Shown: positions 36,696-45,566 of the stretch, piece by piece
Layout of the letters: every line of letters starts with the position of its first letter
Numbering within the stretch: the stretch's first letter is position 1
NCBI GenBank assembly: GCA_910579425.1
Contig: CAJTVL010000021.1
Location: forward strand, 1 to 61,480
Direction of reading: 5' to 3'
Origin: an uncultured Lachnospiraceae bacterium
GTDB lineage: Bacteria; Bacillota; Clostridia; Lachnospirales; Lachnospiraceae
Length of the DNA: 61,480 bases
The notes under the pieces: model-generated
The model's input: the letters and a program-made list of their open reading frames with translations, nothing else
Databases searched by the model: none
Told to the model about the DNA's origin: nothing
Translations under genes and position numbers: made by a program

Positions 36696-37241
36696 CTATA
36701 CCTCATCCTCTAAAATTCCCCAGGATTTGCTCAGATCCAAATATGCCTTTCCATCTTCAAAGTTAATCACCTCCACCACATTATCCGGGAATTCACTATG
36801 CAGAAAACCGGCATCAAGGCTGGCTCCTGTTGTATAAAGCCATATCTGCTTTTCCTTTTTATTTTTCCTCCGGCAGTCCTGCTGCTTTTCCCTGGCGTAC
36901 TGTACGTTATTTCTCTCGTTAAAATACTGAGCATTACCACCAGTCAGATTAAGATCCATAAAAATCATATAGCCGTCATTATAATACTTTTCCATTTGAT
37001 CTTCAAAGCTCATATCATTAAATTTTTGGACTTGTATTCCTGTTATTTTTTCAAATTCATTTACATTATTTTTGAAATTATTTTCTGTTACTTTTCTTTT
37101 TTCTTCATCTTCACCCGCAATATAATACAAAATATCCGGAGCCAAATATTCCTGCCCCTCCGCCTGAGCTTTCTCCTGTATTTCTTGTATAAATCGGGTC
37201 ATTATCCACGGCCTGTCTTCTACAATAACCCATCTTTTCAT
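36696..37241 (-). CDS. Receiver-like protein of unknown function
   Basis: 181 aa; not assigned to a named family. The layout mimics a response-regulator receiver: an acidic pair after the first strand (WVIVEDRPW), Asp at the end of a hydrophobic strand (YMIFMDLNLTGG), Thr in IWLYTTGAS and Lys in the last part (FEDGKAYL). A charged, helical insert (about residues 40-80) breaks the usual spacing, and there is no output domain. It lies just beyond the terminator of the aSec island, in the same direction. AGGAGG precedes ATG 37241. It may be a stand-alone receiver or only share the fold. Confidence 0.55.
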   Translation of the reverse strand: MKRWVIVEDRPWIMTRFIQEIQEKAQAEGQEYLAPDILYYIAGEDEEKRKVTENNFKNNVNEFEKITGIQVQKFNDMSFEDQMEKYYNDGYMIFMDLNLTGGNAQYFNERNNVQYAREKQQDCRRKNKKEKQIWLYTTGASLDAGFLHSEFPDNVVEVINFEDGKAYLDLSKSWGILEDEV

Positions 37242-37374
37242 CTGTTACCTCCTTAAGCACTCTGCCATAACGGGCAATTTAATCGATTTTGTAAAGCATA
37301 CCCTCCTTCATTTTTCAGATAATCACTCCGCATTATCATCCGTTCCTTATTCTGCTAAAAATATTTTAGCATGA

Positions 37375-37408
37375 AAAACGGGGATGGTCTATAGAAAGAG
37401 ACCATCCC
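37375..37408 (-). terminator. Intrinsic terminator ending the aSec/glycosylation operon
   Basis: On the minus strand GGGATGGTCT (37408-37399)/AGACCATCCC (37390-37381) with an 8-nt loop, followed by CGTTTTTC. It lies 42 nt after the gtfB2 stop. The remaining sequence to 37242 is AT-rich leader for the receiver-like gene. Confidence 0.9.
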
Positions 37409-37449
37409 AAGAGTGGTTTACGGTTGGAATTTGGAATATTCTATATAAT

Positions 37450-38805
37450 TCAGGAAATTGGGATAGCGGCATTATGCCCCTTAAGTATCTTCCTGTATCT
37501 TTCCTCATCTTCTGCCATGGCCTGTTTATGCTGCCTGTCCAAATGCCATTCCATTACGGCATCATCGCTCATAATTGTCCGAATATCCGCTTTCATTACT
37601 TCAAATTCTGTTATGGGGTAGATATGCTCCCCTGCCACATAACTCCTTTCATGTACGGTTTCCTCAAATGCCAAAATCAAATGGTTATGCAGAAACGCCC
37701 TATAGTCCGCAGACGCAAATTCCCAATAATAATTAATGTCAAAATAGTAATCACAGTCCTGGTACAATTTCTCCAGAATATCCGCGGCCACCGCAGGGTA
37801 TAAACTTACGTTTCTGTATTTCCCCAAATCCGTCAGCAACGGCGACATCGCGGTAGGCGCCGCGATATGAAAATGCATTTCAGGAAGCGCCTCGACCAAT
37901 TCCCTGCCATGCTCTATTTTATCAAAGGGAGTGCAGATCAGCGCTTCGGGTTTATGACGATTTTCTTTTTTAAACGGATAAAGGAATCCCAATTTGTATA
38001 ACATTTCCTTTTTAGCGCCTAATTGAATCAATTTGTCATAGGTATCCGCTCTTTGCACAATAATTTTTCCTATGCGGCCAGACCCCCCATTGAGAATCCA
38101 CTGCATGTTTCCCGGAATCTCATCGCCAATCGCTCCCTGCCAAAATAGCATATCTCTCTTTTCTTCTGTTCCAGGCAGCCCATTCAAGATAAAGAGCGGC
38201 GTAGACAGCGAATTGAACAATATCCTTTTCTCTGCAAATCCAAACTTTATAAAATAATAAATAATGACATCCCGTTTCTTTTGGAACAGCACCTCCTGAC
38301 CTTCATCATTTAGAATAATATCTCCGCTGACAAGATTCTCCACAATAATTTCCTGTCCCTGATGAGAAAGCCATGTTTTACTCATAGGTTTCCCTTGATT
38401 GTCATATACCGTCCGGGCGCAGAGATCTCCATATCGATTGTAATGATCCCGAAAACGGACGACTCCTTTCCTGTCGTACCAATCCACCGCTTTCACCAAA
38501 CGCTTTTTTTCCGCCTCCACATAATAAATCTTCCCTTTTTCTTCCCGCTGGAAAAACACACTCCCAGATTCATCACTCCCGACATGAATGTCCCAGGAAT
38601 CCGGCACCGCAATCTCGTTGAAATATCTTTCCCTCCTCATTTTATCATGACAATTTCCAAGAATCAGATCATAAGCCGAGAAAACCCCATCCAGTAAGAA
38701 GTCATCCTCCTGTATGACAATCGCCATATGGTCGTATCCTGCCCGTTTTATGGATTCATGCCAAAGTCGGCTTTCTTCGTCATAACTGTCAAACAGCAAA
38801 ATCAT
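37450..38805 (-). CDS. gtfB: GtfB-like glycosyltransferase chaperone, second copy (GtfB2)
   Basis: 451 aa. GtfB is the non-catalytic partner that binds SRR acceptor and activates GtfA. Seen: N-terminus MILLFDSYDEESRLWHESI, DWYDRKGVVRFRDHYNRYG, ILFNSLSTPLFILNGLPG, the R-fold motif ALICTPFDKIEHGRELVEAL and the YYFDINYYWEF segment matching GtfB1. Although the frame extends to 38832, ATG at 38805 overlaps the gtfA2 stop as ATGA, a typical coupling arrangement. It is the last gene of the island and is shortly followed by a strong terminator. Its similarity to GtfB1 (50211-51545) is clear over the whole length but not close. Confidence 0.88.
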   Translation of the reverse strand: MILLFDSYDEESRLWHESIKRAGYDHMAIVIQEDDFLLDGVFSAYDLILGNCHDKMRRERYFNEIAVPDSWDIHVGSDESGSVFFQREEKGKIYYVEAEKKRLVKAVDWYDRKGVVRFRDHYNRYGDLCARTVYDNQGKPMSKTWLSHQGQEIIVENLVSGDIILNDEGQEVLFQKKRDVIIYYFIKFGFAEKRILFNSLSTPLFILNGLPGTEEKRDMLFWQGAIGDEIPGNMQWILNGGSGRIGKIIVQRADTYDKLIQLGAKKEMLYKLGFLYPFKKENRHKPEALICTPFDKIEHGRELVEALPEMHFHIAAPTAMSPLLTDLGKYRNVSLYPAVAADILEKLYQDCDYYFDINYYWEFASADYRAFLHNHLILAFEETVHERSYVAGEHIYPITEFEVMKADIRTIMSDDAVMEWHLDRQHKQAMAEDEERYRKILKGHNAAIPIS

Positions 38806-40298
38806 TTCATTTTCCCAAGTACATTCTCCCATTTCTTTTCCATCGCCTCCGTAAGATAACCACTGGCCTTTTCATAAGAATGCTGACGAAACTTTTCCAT
38901 ATCCGCTTCCGTAAATAATCTGACGATTCCGTCCCGCAACCCGTCTACGTCCCCCACTGGAACTCGATATCCGTTTTCTCCTTCATCAACAAATGTCTGC
39001 ATTCCATATGGTGAATCAAACCCGACAATCGGAAGTCCGGATCCAACCGCTTCCAACAACGTCACACCGAACGTTTCTGACCAAGATGCAGATACATAAG
39101 CTTCGTACTTCTGATACACCTCGTCCAGCTTTTGAAAACCACAGAGATGTACATAATCTCCACACTTTAACCGCCTGATCAATTCTCTCAGCCGGCCCTC
39201 TTCTTCTCCCTCGCCATAAATATCGAGCGTTAATTCCGGTACGCTCTTCCTCGCTTCTACCACCGCCTCGATAACCCAGTCCATATTCTTATCCCGCGGC
39301 ACAAGACGCCCTGCGGAAATTAAGGCGTGTTTCCGCCTGCCATTCTTCGAATATTTTAACTCATCCAAACCTGCTGCCGGCAACGTCACTACTAAGGGTT
39401 CTATTCCTTTGTATCGTTTAAACTGCTCCCTTAAAAGTGCGCTTTGCGCCTCTGTATTAGTCACATAAAAATCAATTTTCTCCGGATGGGACAACGCATA
39501 TTCATAAATCCTATACCAAAAAACATGGTCTTCATCACTGCATATGTAATGATCCGCGTGAAAAATAAAACCGATTTTTGCCGGAAACGCATTCAGGATA
39601 AAAGCCGAACGATGTATCTTCCCCGGTTCCCCGTCTATCAGGACGACATCTTGATCAGTGAGCTTCATACGGGACATCATATAGCCCACCAGTTCCTCCC
39701 GTGAATAAATCAGCCTATCCGGAAACTTATATAAAACCACATCGTCTACCACCGCTTCATTTCCCATCACTTCCTCGTAGGCAATCGTTCCGTCTTCATT
39801 AAAAAACCTTCTTAAATACAGATGAGAATACTTGCCCATCGGCGTATAATATTCCGAATAAATTTTACAGTATGTATAATAATCTTTTCGGATAAGATGA
39901 TCATTCGAAATGATTTCCACCCTGTGTACAGCATCGTCCGTACCGGGCGCCAAATATGCCTGGTAATAATAGTGTCCTCCCGGAAAAACATATTTTACAA
40001 TGTCACCTTTTCTGGAAAAAGTATAATCTTTCCCGCCGAACGTATCCTCCAGCTGCTTCAACCCATAAGTCACCGGTGAAATCCTGCAATTTGAAAAAAA
40101 TCCATACATCCAGATAACTTCCGAATCCAAAAAGCCCAGCATTTGCGTTTCATGCTGTATGTTGGCATTAGGGAACGTAGTTGCAAAGACAAATTTGGCT
40201 TCCAGACCCAAGGCGCGGAATATCTTCGCCCGGTATGCCATCCCTGATTCCACACCACCTTTTGACCAATAATAAAAATGATGAAAACTGTATATCAT
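38802..40298 (-). CDS. gtfA: GtfA-like O-GlcNAc transferase, second copy (GtfA2)
   Basis: 498 aa, GT4-type enzyme with the GtfA beta-meander insert (YLRRFFNEDGTIAYEEVMG). It would attach the first sugar to Ser/Thr of the SRR protein together with GtfB2. C-terminal donor domain: LISAGRLVPRDKNMDWVIEA, ELTLDIYGEGEEEGRLREL and the EX7E-type motif SETFGVTLLEAVGSGLP. The N-terminal loop differs from GtfA1 (YWSKGGVESGMAYR versus GWASSGVEYAQSYR), hinting at another acceptor or donor. The frame opens at 40316; GAGGA before ATG 40298 favours MIYSFHHF. It overlaps gtfB2 by ATGA. Confidence 0.88.
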   Translation of the reverse strand: MIYSFHHFYYWSKGGVESGMAYRAKIFRALGLEAKFVFATTFPNANIQHETQMLGFLDSEVIWMYGFFSNCRISPVTYGLKQLEDTFGGKDYTFSRKGDIVKYVFPGGHYYYQAYLAPGTDDAVHRVEIISNDHLIRKDYYTYCKIYSEYYTPMGKYSHLYLRRFFNEDGTIAYEEVMGNEAVVDDVVLYKFPDRLIYSREELVGYMMSRMKLTDQDVVLIDGEPGKIHRSAFILNAFPAKIGFIFHADHYICSDEDHVFWYRIYEYALSHPEKIDFYVTNTEAQSALLREQFKRYKGIEPLVVTLPAAGLDELKYSKNGRRKHALISAGRLVPRDKNMDWVIEAVVEARKSVPELTLDIYGEGEEEGRLRELIRRLKCGDYVHLCGFQKLDEVYQKYEAYVSASWSETFGVTLLEAVGSGLPIVGFDSPYGMQTFVDEGENGYRVPVGDVDGLRDGIVRLFTEADMEKFRQHSYEKASGYLTEAMEKKWENVLGKMK

Positions 40299-40336
40299 GT
40301 TCTTTTTCCTCTTCACTCTCAGGTCTATTTATATTT

Positions 40337-42745
40337 TTAAAATTCTTTTTCTATTTTCTCCCACAGTTTCTCATATTCGTCATCGCCAAAGGCTTTCCTC
40401 ATTTCCAACAACTGCCGATTCGCTAATTTTTTCAGAAAATCCAATCTTTTCGGATTACCATTTTCCAAATAGAACATCGTAGCGTTTTTATGAATAAGAA
40501 ATGTTTCTTCCCTTGATTTTCTATTCCATTCATCCACCTGTGTGTTGCTTCGAATTGTACGATCCCATTCATAAAAGCAGCCATTAAGATAACAAATTTT
40601 ATCTGCATATGACAAAATATATGGTGTCCATGCATCATCATCCGCTATAAGCTCTGGAAGTAAATGTTGCTTCACCAATGAAGCTTTATATAATTTGTTC
40701 CAAATAACAACGGAAAACATACATCCTTTTGTAAAATGCATATTGAAAAATTCATCCATTGTCATTGCAACATCCTCTTCCATCGGATATTGTATGAATT
40801 TCTGTGAAACGCCATTGACTATCTGACAGACGGAAGACATTGCAATATCACATTCATTTTTCTTAACAGAATCATGTAACTTTATTACCATTTCCGGACG
40901 AATCATATCATCATTGTCCAAAAATCCTATATACTCACCGTTTGCCCGTTCTATCCCTACATTTCTGGCAGTAGCAACCCCTCCATTTTCCTTGTGTATT
41001 GCTAATATATTGGAATATTTATTTGTATACCAATCTATTATATCCGGCGTTGAATCCGTACTGCCATCATCTACAATAATAAGTTCTAAATCCAAAAACG
41101 ACTGCGCCAATGCGGTATCAATGCTCCTCACAATATAATCTTCTGCATTATAAGCGGCCATAACTAAGCTTACCCGCGGCGTTCCATACGGTTTAGCCTC
41201 CACTGCAATTGCTTCCGACTCTGCCACTACCATTTTTCCTTTCAGAGTTTCCACATACGCTTTTACAACAAAAGAATCTTCTTTTGCATAACCTTCTATG
41301 CAATAATAATGTTGATGTATATTTCGAGTCTCATAAATCAAATTTCCCGTTTTATCATAAACGAGAAATCCTGTAGCGCTTCCCTCAAAGATCCACGACA
41401 AAGCCAAATTATCACCATAGGATTCTTTTAAAACAGTCAACGTAAATTTGCAATCCATTATTGTCGGAATACTAATCTCCTGATAAAAGTCTTTCCTATT
41501 CCTTTGCTGCGCCGCCAGTAATTCCTGCATCCATTCAGGTTTTTGCAACATGTGCCCGATGTCAAACGCCATCTTTTTATATTCCTGCGCCGGATACACA
41601 CATTCTTTTACGGTCAATTCCTTGTGATGTACGGTATTTTCAAATCCCATCACCAGCAAGTTCTTCTGCTGCGCTACGTTTACCGCATCGCGGATCTCCC
41701 CATAAAGGTTGATATCCAGATAAAAGTCGCATTTCTCCCATAGTTCATCCAAAACATCCTGACTCAGGCCTGGATAAAGCTTCACATTTCCCTGCTTCTC
41801 CAAATTCATAAGCTTGTCTGACATTAAAGTGTTCGCTCCGATATGGAATGTCACTTCCGGTAACTCCTGCGTCAATTCCTCTATGTTTTCGATTTTGTCA
41901 TACCTCGTCAAAATCAGCGCATCGCTTTTTGCCCCATTTACCGGATAATGCTCTGGTATCTCAAAAAACCGAAAACCGTTCTTTCCTCCCAGATTTTCGT
42001 ATTGAAACAATAATTCATCATCAGTACACCATGCGAATCCCCACGCCTGCTCCGCATCCGGCCTTATATCCAACGATTCCAGCATCTCATGATCCTGAAT
42101 GAATAACGCCATCTTCTCGTCCGCAGTTATTTCCGATACAAAATGCTCTATAAATTCTTTCCTTGAATTGAAAAATGCCTTTACCGCCCCATTCTCCAGC
42201 AATGTAACCACATCGTTTTCAGGATATTCTACGATAACTTCCCGGTTTCTGTCGGAATAATACACTTTCAATTCTACGGTTCCACCAATGCCACGAAATT
42301 CACTCGCATATTTCAAACCATACTTATTATAGAAGTCCACTCTATAGCTCCATCCGCCTTCTGTGTACCACTCAACGCGTTGGACAATTTTTTTTTCTGG
42401 CGCTTCTGCAAGATTCTCTACATAGTTTGACTGCATTTCACGAAAATATATGGCAGCCCGCTCATGTCCCATATGGTAAATTCCCATATGCCTCTCCCCA
42501 TTAGTCATACCATCCGGCCAGGCATTCCATCCTTCCGGCAAATGCAACGAATCATAATGCAGTTCTTTCTCTACATACTTTTCACAATTCTGTTTGGAAA
42601 CATAATACTCATAAGGAGAGGAAATACCTTTTGGCAAAAAACCATCGTCCTCAAAAACCATAATTTCTACCACTGCCCCCAAACGCTCCAACGTCCGCCG
42701 CAGTCTCTTTACACTTTCATCACATTTACCGGAAAAACATATCAC
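40337..42745 (-). CDS. GtfB-like domain fused through a beta-rich linker to a GT2 glycosyltransferase
   Basis: 802 aa. Residues 1-~420 are homologous to GtfB: MICFSGKCDESVKRL, EWYTEGGWSYRVDFYNKYG, ALILTRYDKIENIEEL and FYLDINLYGEI. Residues ~430-515 form a beta-rich module (SYGDNLALSWIFEGSATGFL, FVVKAYVETLKGKMVVAES) that recurs in the two Gtf3-GT2 fusions. From ~523 a GT2 domain follows: VSLVMAAYNAEDYIVRSIDT, ELIIVDDGSTDSTPDI and acidic DNDD (610-613). A chaperone-type domain may thus bring a GT2 enzyme to the SRR acceptor. The gene is richer in A+T than the asp/sec genes. It lies 20-40 nt upstream of gtfA2 and downstream of two decayed remnants. Confidence 0.85.
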   Translation of the reverse strand: MICFSGKCDESVKRLRRTLERLGAVVEIMVFEDDGFLPKGISSPYEYYVSKQNCEKYVEKELHYDSLHLPEGWNAWPDGMTNGERHMGIYHMGHERAAIYFREMQSNYVENLAEAPEKKIVQRVEWYTEGGWSYRVDFYNKYGLKYASEFRGIGGTVELKVYYSDRNREVIVEYPENDVVTLLENGAVKAFFNSRKEFIEHFVSEITADEKMALFIQDHEMLESLDIRPDAEQAWGFAWCTDDELLFQYENLGGKNGFRFFEIPEHYPVNGAKSDALILTRYDKIENIEELTQELPEVTFHIGANTLMSDKLMNLEKQGNVKLYPGLSQDVLDELWEKCDFYLDINLYGEIRDAVNVAQQKNLLVMGFENTVHHKELTVKECVYPAQEYKKMAFDIGHMLQKPEWMQELLAAQQRNRKDFYQEISIPTIMDCKFTLTVLKESYGDNLALSWIFEGSATGFLVYDKTGNLIYETRNIHQHYYCIEGYAKEDSFVVKAYVETLKGKMVVAESEAIAVEAKPYGTPRVSLVMAAYNAEDYIVRSIDTALAQSFLDLELIIVDDGSTDSTPDIIDWYTNKYSNILAIHKENGGVATARNVGIERANGEYIGFLDNDDMIRPEMVIKLHDSVKKNECDIAMSSVCQIVNGVSQKFIQYPMEEDVAMTMDEFFNMHFTKGCMFSVVIWNKLYKASLVKQHLLPELIADDDAWTPYILSYADKICYLNGCFYEWDRTIRSNTQVDEWNRKSREETFLIHKNATMFYLENGNPKRLDFLKKLANRQLLEMRKAFGDDEYEKLWEKIEKEF

Positions 42746-42778
42746 TTTTCAATCTCCTCAAGCTGTTCCATTTATGAT

Positions 42779-43151
42779 TTATTCTATCGGTATCACCGCA
42801 ATATTTGGAACCTTACAATGATATTTTTCTAATTTCTTAAGCAATAGCTTTTTTAACCCTTCTGTTGACACTACCATGGTATGAATAGACTCTGCATACG
42901 GAAACCATTCACAAAAATACCCCTTTGTAAATGGTTCCTTTCCATATAAGTGCCATCTAATTCTCCTTCCCTCGATTAAATACTGAGTGAAATTTGAAAA
43001 CATAAACCCTTTTGAATTTCCGTCAAAAGGGAACTCCTTCTTAAATCTATGAAAGAACAATAAGAACCTCAGCCTGATTATATACATTATAAAAGTATAT
43101 TCCTATTTTCCTACACCCCAACTGATACACAATCTCGACAGAAAAGGGCAT
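42779..43151 (-). pseudogene. Composite glycosyltransferase remnant (Gtf3 N-terminus plus another GT fragment)
   Basis: From ATG 43151, 34 codons read MPFSVEIVYQLGCRKIGIY, then FYNVYNQAEVLIVLS and stop (43047). The first part matches IAHQLGCREMGIY of the Gtf3 N-terminus and the second part matches LYNQAEVLIVPS about 75 residues later in intact Gtf3, so an internal deletion joined them. A second frame open from 43087 to 42779 (102 codons) contains FTQYLIEGRRIRW and SIHTMVVSTEGLKKLLLKKL, with a GT4/GtfA-like VVxTEGLxxLL pattern and a PNIAVIP end. Neither frame is a plausible whole protein. It lies between the GT8 gene and the GtfB-GT2 fusion. Confidence 0.6.
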
Positions 43152-43354
43152 TCTTAAGTTATATTTTTTCTTGGACACAGAACCATTTCTTCTTTGCGAA
43201 ACAGCTACAGGAATAAACGCAACGAGTTATTTAAAATACTAATAGATCTTATCGATATGCTTTGGTAATTCATCATATTCCGGGTATACATACCATATCG
43301 CCAGATTTGACAAATGTCATTGCCACTTGTTTAATCAAATCTCTTCTCTCTGGA

Positions 43355-43519
43355 TTACAATTCTCCATATTTTTCCGTCTTTTCAGCCCTTGCATTATAA
43401 GAGTAAATTCCCATTTCTCTACAACCTAATTGATGCGCAATCCCAGCAGTTTTTCTTTGCATATACTGCTATATACTTATTTCCTGCATTCCATTCAAAC
43501 ACATAATATAAACCACCAT
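43355..43519 (-). pseudogene. Gtf3 N-terminal remnant
   Basis: 55 codons from ATG 43519 read MVVYIMCLNGMQEISI, an in-frame TAG, then QYMQRKTAGIAHQLGCREMG and IYSYNARAEKTEKYGEL before TAA. Aligned with the intact Gtf3 at 44546-45553, this is its first ~53 residues (…KLNG…QYMQ…IAHQ-GCREMGIY-YNANAE). The rest of the gene is missing. The other sequence in 43152-43354 and 43520-43596 holds no recognisable gene. Confidence 0.75.
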
Positions 43520-43596
43520 AAATTATGCCCCACCTTCCTATGCTTCTCATGAATTCGACAGTCATTAACAAAATTTGTGTGTTTTATCCACTTCTA

Positions 43597-44520
43597 TTAC
43601 AAACGCTCTAAGCCCTCAATGTTCTCATACATTTCTTGTTCACATCCAAACCAAAGTTCTGCGTACAATGCGAGATCGGAATACATCGGTTGATTCCTGT
43701 ACAACCAGGGTTTTAAAATTCCAAAAAAGTGAATAATATGGGCGTTATCACGAATCTGCACTGTTGCATCGACAAACCGCTCTGCCTGATTAATGGACGG
43801 ATTATTCATATCTGGATAGCTGGCAAAACGAATGATTCCCCTTGACAAAGCATCAATATCTATTTTCCACCATTCTGGCGGTAAATTGTATAAAGTCCAG
43901 GGCACAAATTGAACTTTATCATAATACATATGATTTAATATATCCTGATCATGAAATGGATACCTCTCTCTATAAAAAGCATCTACTATATAGCCAATGC
44001 TATTTCTCCTTCTTAGATAATTCAAATTCATCAACATAAAACCTGCATTAAAATATTTGAAGTTATGAGGAAGTGCGACTCGATTCAACGTCGATTCATA
44101 ACTTCCTCTTGCATGCCCCTCAATGTCATCACAAACCATAAAAGGACACGTTTCGCCCATTGGAGTCCTATATACCTCTGTCAAATCTTTTTTTACCAGC
44201 ATATCCACATCCAAATACAGAATCCGTTCCATATCCTGCGGTAACATATCTACTGCCAAAATACGATAATATGTTTCACACGAAAATCGATCCTTTATTG
44301 ACATTTTCTTTGCAAATTCCCCTCCCACATCCAACGGATGCAGCCTCTTTTGTTCAAATCCAGAAACTATCTTTTGAAGCCTTTCAATGTCTTTTTCCCT
44401 CAAATCGTGATATGCAAGATAGATATCAACCTCTACATTTTCATGACTGCGACATAAAGAATACACCATCACAGAAGTTATTCCAATAAATTTTGTATTT
44501 GTAACTATCAAAATGTTCAT
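43597..44520 (-). CDS. GT8-family glycosyltransferase
   Basis: 307 aa. GT8 (LgtC/glycogenin-like) retaining enzyme: NILIVTNTKFIGITSVMVYS, the DxD motif in RILYLDVDMLVKKDLTEVY, YFNAGFMLMNLNYLR, HDQDILNHMY and the late His in IIHFFGILKPW. It would add a hexose (Glc or Gal) to the growing SRR glycan. The frame opens at 44571, but GAGGTG before ATG 44520 gives the family-like N-terminus MNILIVTN. GT8 enzymes also occur in streptococcal SRR loci. Start is 25 nt after the Gtf3 stop. Confidence 0.92.
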   Translation of the reverse strand: MNILIVTNTKFIGITSVMVYSLCRSHENVEVDIYLAYHDLREKDIERLQKIVSGFEQKRLHPLDVGGEFAKKMSIKDRFSCETYYRILAVDMLPQDMERILYLDVDMLVKKDLTEVYRTPMGETCPFMVCDDIEGHARGSYESTLNRVALPHNFKYFNAGFMLMNLNYLRRRNSIGYIVDAFYRERYPFHDQDILNHMYYDKVQFVPWTLYNLPPEWWKIDIDALSRGIIRFASYPDMNNPSINQAERFVDATVQIRDNAHIIHFFGILKPWLYRNQPMYSDLALYAELWFGCEQEMYENIEGLERL

Positions 44521-44545
44521 GTTAGTCACCTCTTTTCCAAAAGTT

Positions 44546-45553
44546 TTAAACAACATCTTCTCTGGAAACACGATGAATCACTTCTGTCAGCAGTTTTCTG
44601 GTAAAATATCCGTTTCTCAGCAATGCCGCAAATTTACCCACATGGCTTACATATTCTTGATATTCCTGTTCTGTTATACTTCGTACCTTTTCAACGGCCT
44701 CCTCCAGGCTATCTACAACTATACCTAAATGATTTCCCTCAATTAAATATTGATTGGAAATTCCAAAAGGAACAATTACAGGAATACCTGCTGCCAGATA
44801 GGCACTCATTTTGGTGTTGTTATTATATTTCATATATTGATGCATATATTCATCCCCATACCACATTAATCCAAATCCACCTTTTGCCAGTTCTAATAAC
44901 AATGCAGTGGGATTCATCCATCCCATACATTGCACTGTTTTACCTGTACATATTTTATCCGAATAGAGCTTTAACGGTATATCATAATCCCACTCATGTG
45001 GAAACAAAAATCTTCCCAGATCCCCGGCAAAATGAATTTCCTTTTTCAGCCGAGGACTATCCATAAAATCAATATCTGTTGTGAAATCCCAAATTTCCTG
45101 TACCACAAATTTCATATTTGCTCTGACACCATTTTCCAACAAAAATTCTTTCATTGCATATGACGGAGCAACCAAAACCTCTGCCTGATTATACAAATCT
45201 GCAATTTCCGGCATCAAATAGCGATCACTTTCGAACATTAGCGATGGCACATCATGAATAAAAATTGCAACATTCCCGTGATATGCTATTATACGATCAA
45301 CCAAGGCTCTATCAAATTTCAGCCCATTCCATGTAGGAAACTGGCATACTACAATGTCCCCTGCACAAATACCGGCAATTATTCCATCTAAACGGCTTAT
45401 ACGGCTTTCCGGGTTCTCTGCGTTTGCGTTATAATGATATATGCCCATTTCCCTGCATCCAAACTGATGTGCAATCTTAGCTGTTTGAATCTGCATATAT
45501 TGAGCCGTTTCTCGTCTATTTGCCCCATTTAGCTTTGTAATATAAATATTCAT
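44546..45553 (-). CDS. Gtf3/Nss-type glucosyltransferase, stand-alone
   Basis: 335 aa. Gtf3 (GT-B fold) adds the second sugar, often glucose onto GlcNAc, on SRR proteins. Seen: MNIYITKLNGANRRETAQYM, IVVCQFPTWNGLKFDRALV, NVAIFIHDVPSLMF, ADLYNQAEVLVAPS, ELAKGGFGLMWYGDEYMHQY and the donor-site region KMSAYLAAGIPVIVPFGIS. It is the shortest of three intact genes with this domain; the other two carry linker and GT2 domains. It starts 13 nt after the 705-aa fusion. Confidence 0.9.
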   Translation of the reverse strand: MNIYITKLNGANRRETAQYMQIQTAKIAHQFGCREMGIYHYNANAENPESRISRLDGIIAGICAGDIVVCQFPTWNGLKFDRALVDRIIAYHGNVAIFIHDVPSLMFESDRYLMPEIADLYNQAEVLVAPSYAMKEFLLENGVRANMKFVVQEIWDFTTDIDFMDSPRLKKEIHFAGDLGRFLFPHEWDYDIPLKLYSDKICTGKTVQCMGWMNPTALLLELAKGGFGLMWYGDEYMHQYMKYNNNTKMSAYLAAGIPVIVPFGISNQYLIEGNHLGIVVDSLEEAVEKVRSITEQEYQEYVSHVGKFAALLRNGYFTRKLLTEVIHRVSREDVV

Positions 45554-45566
45554 AAAAGCATATCCC

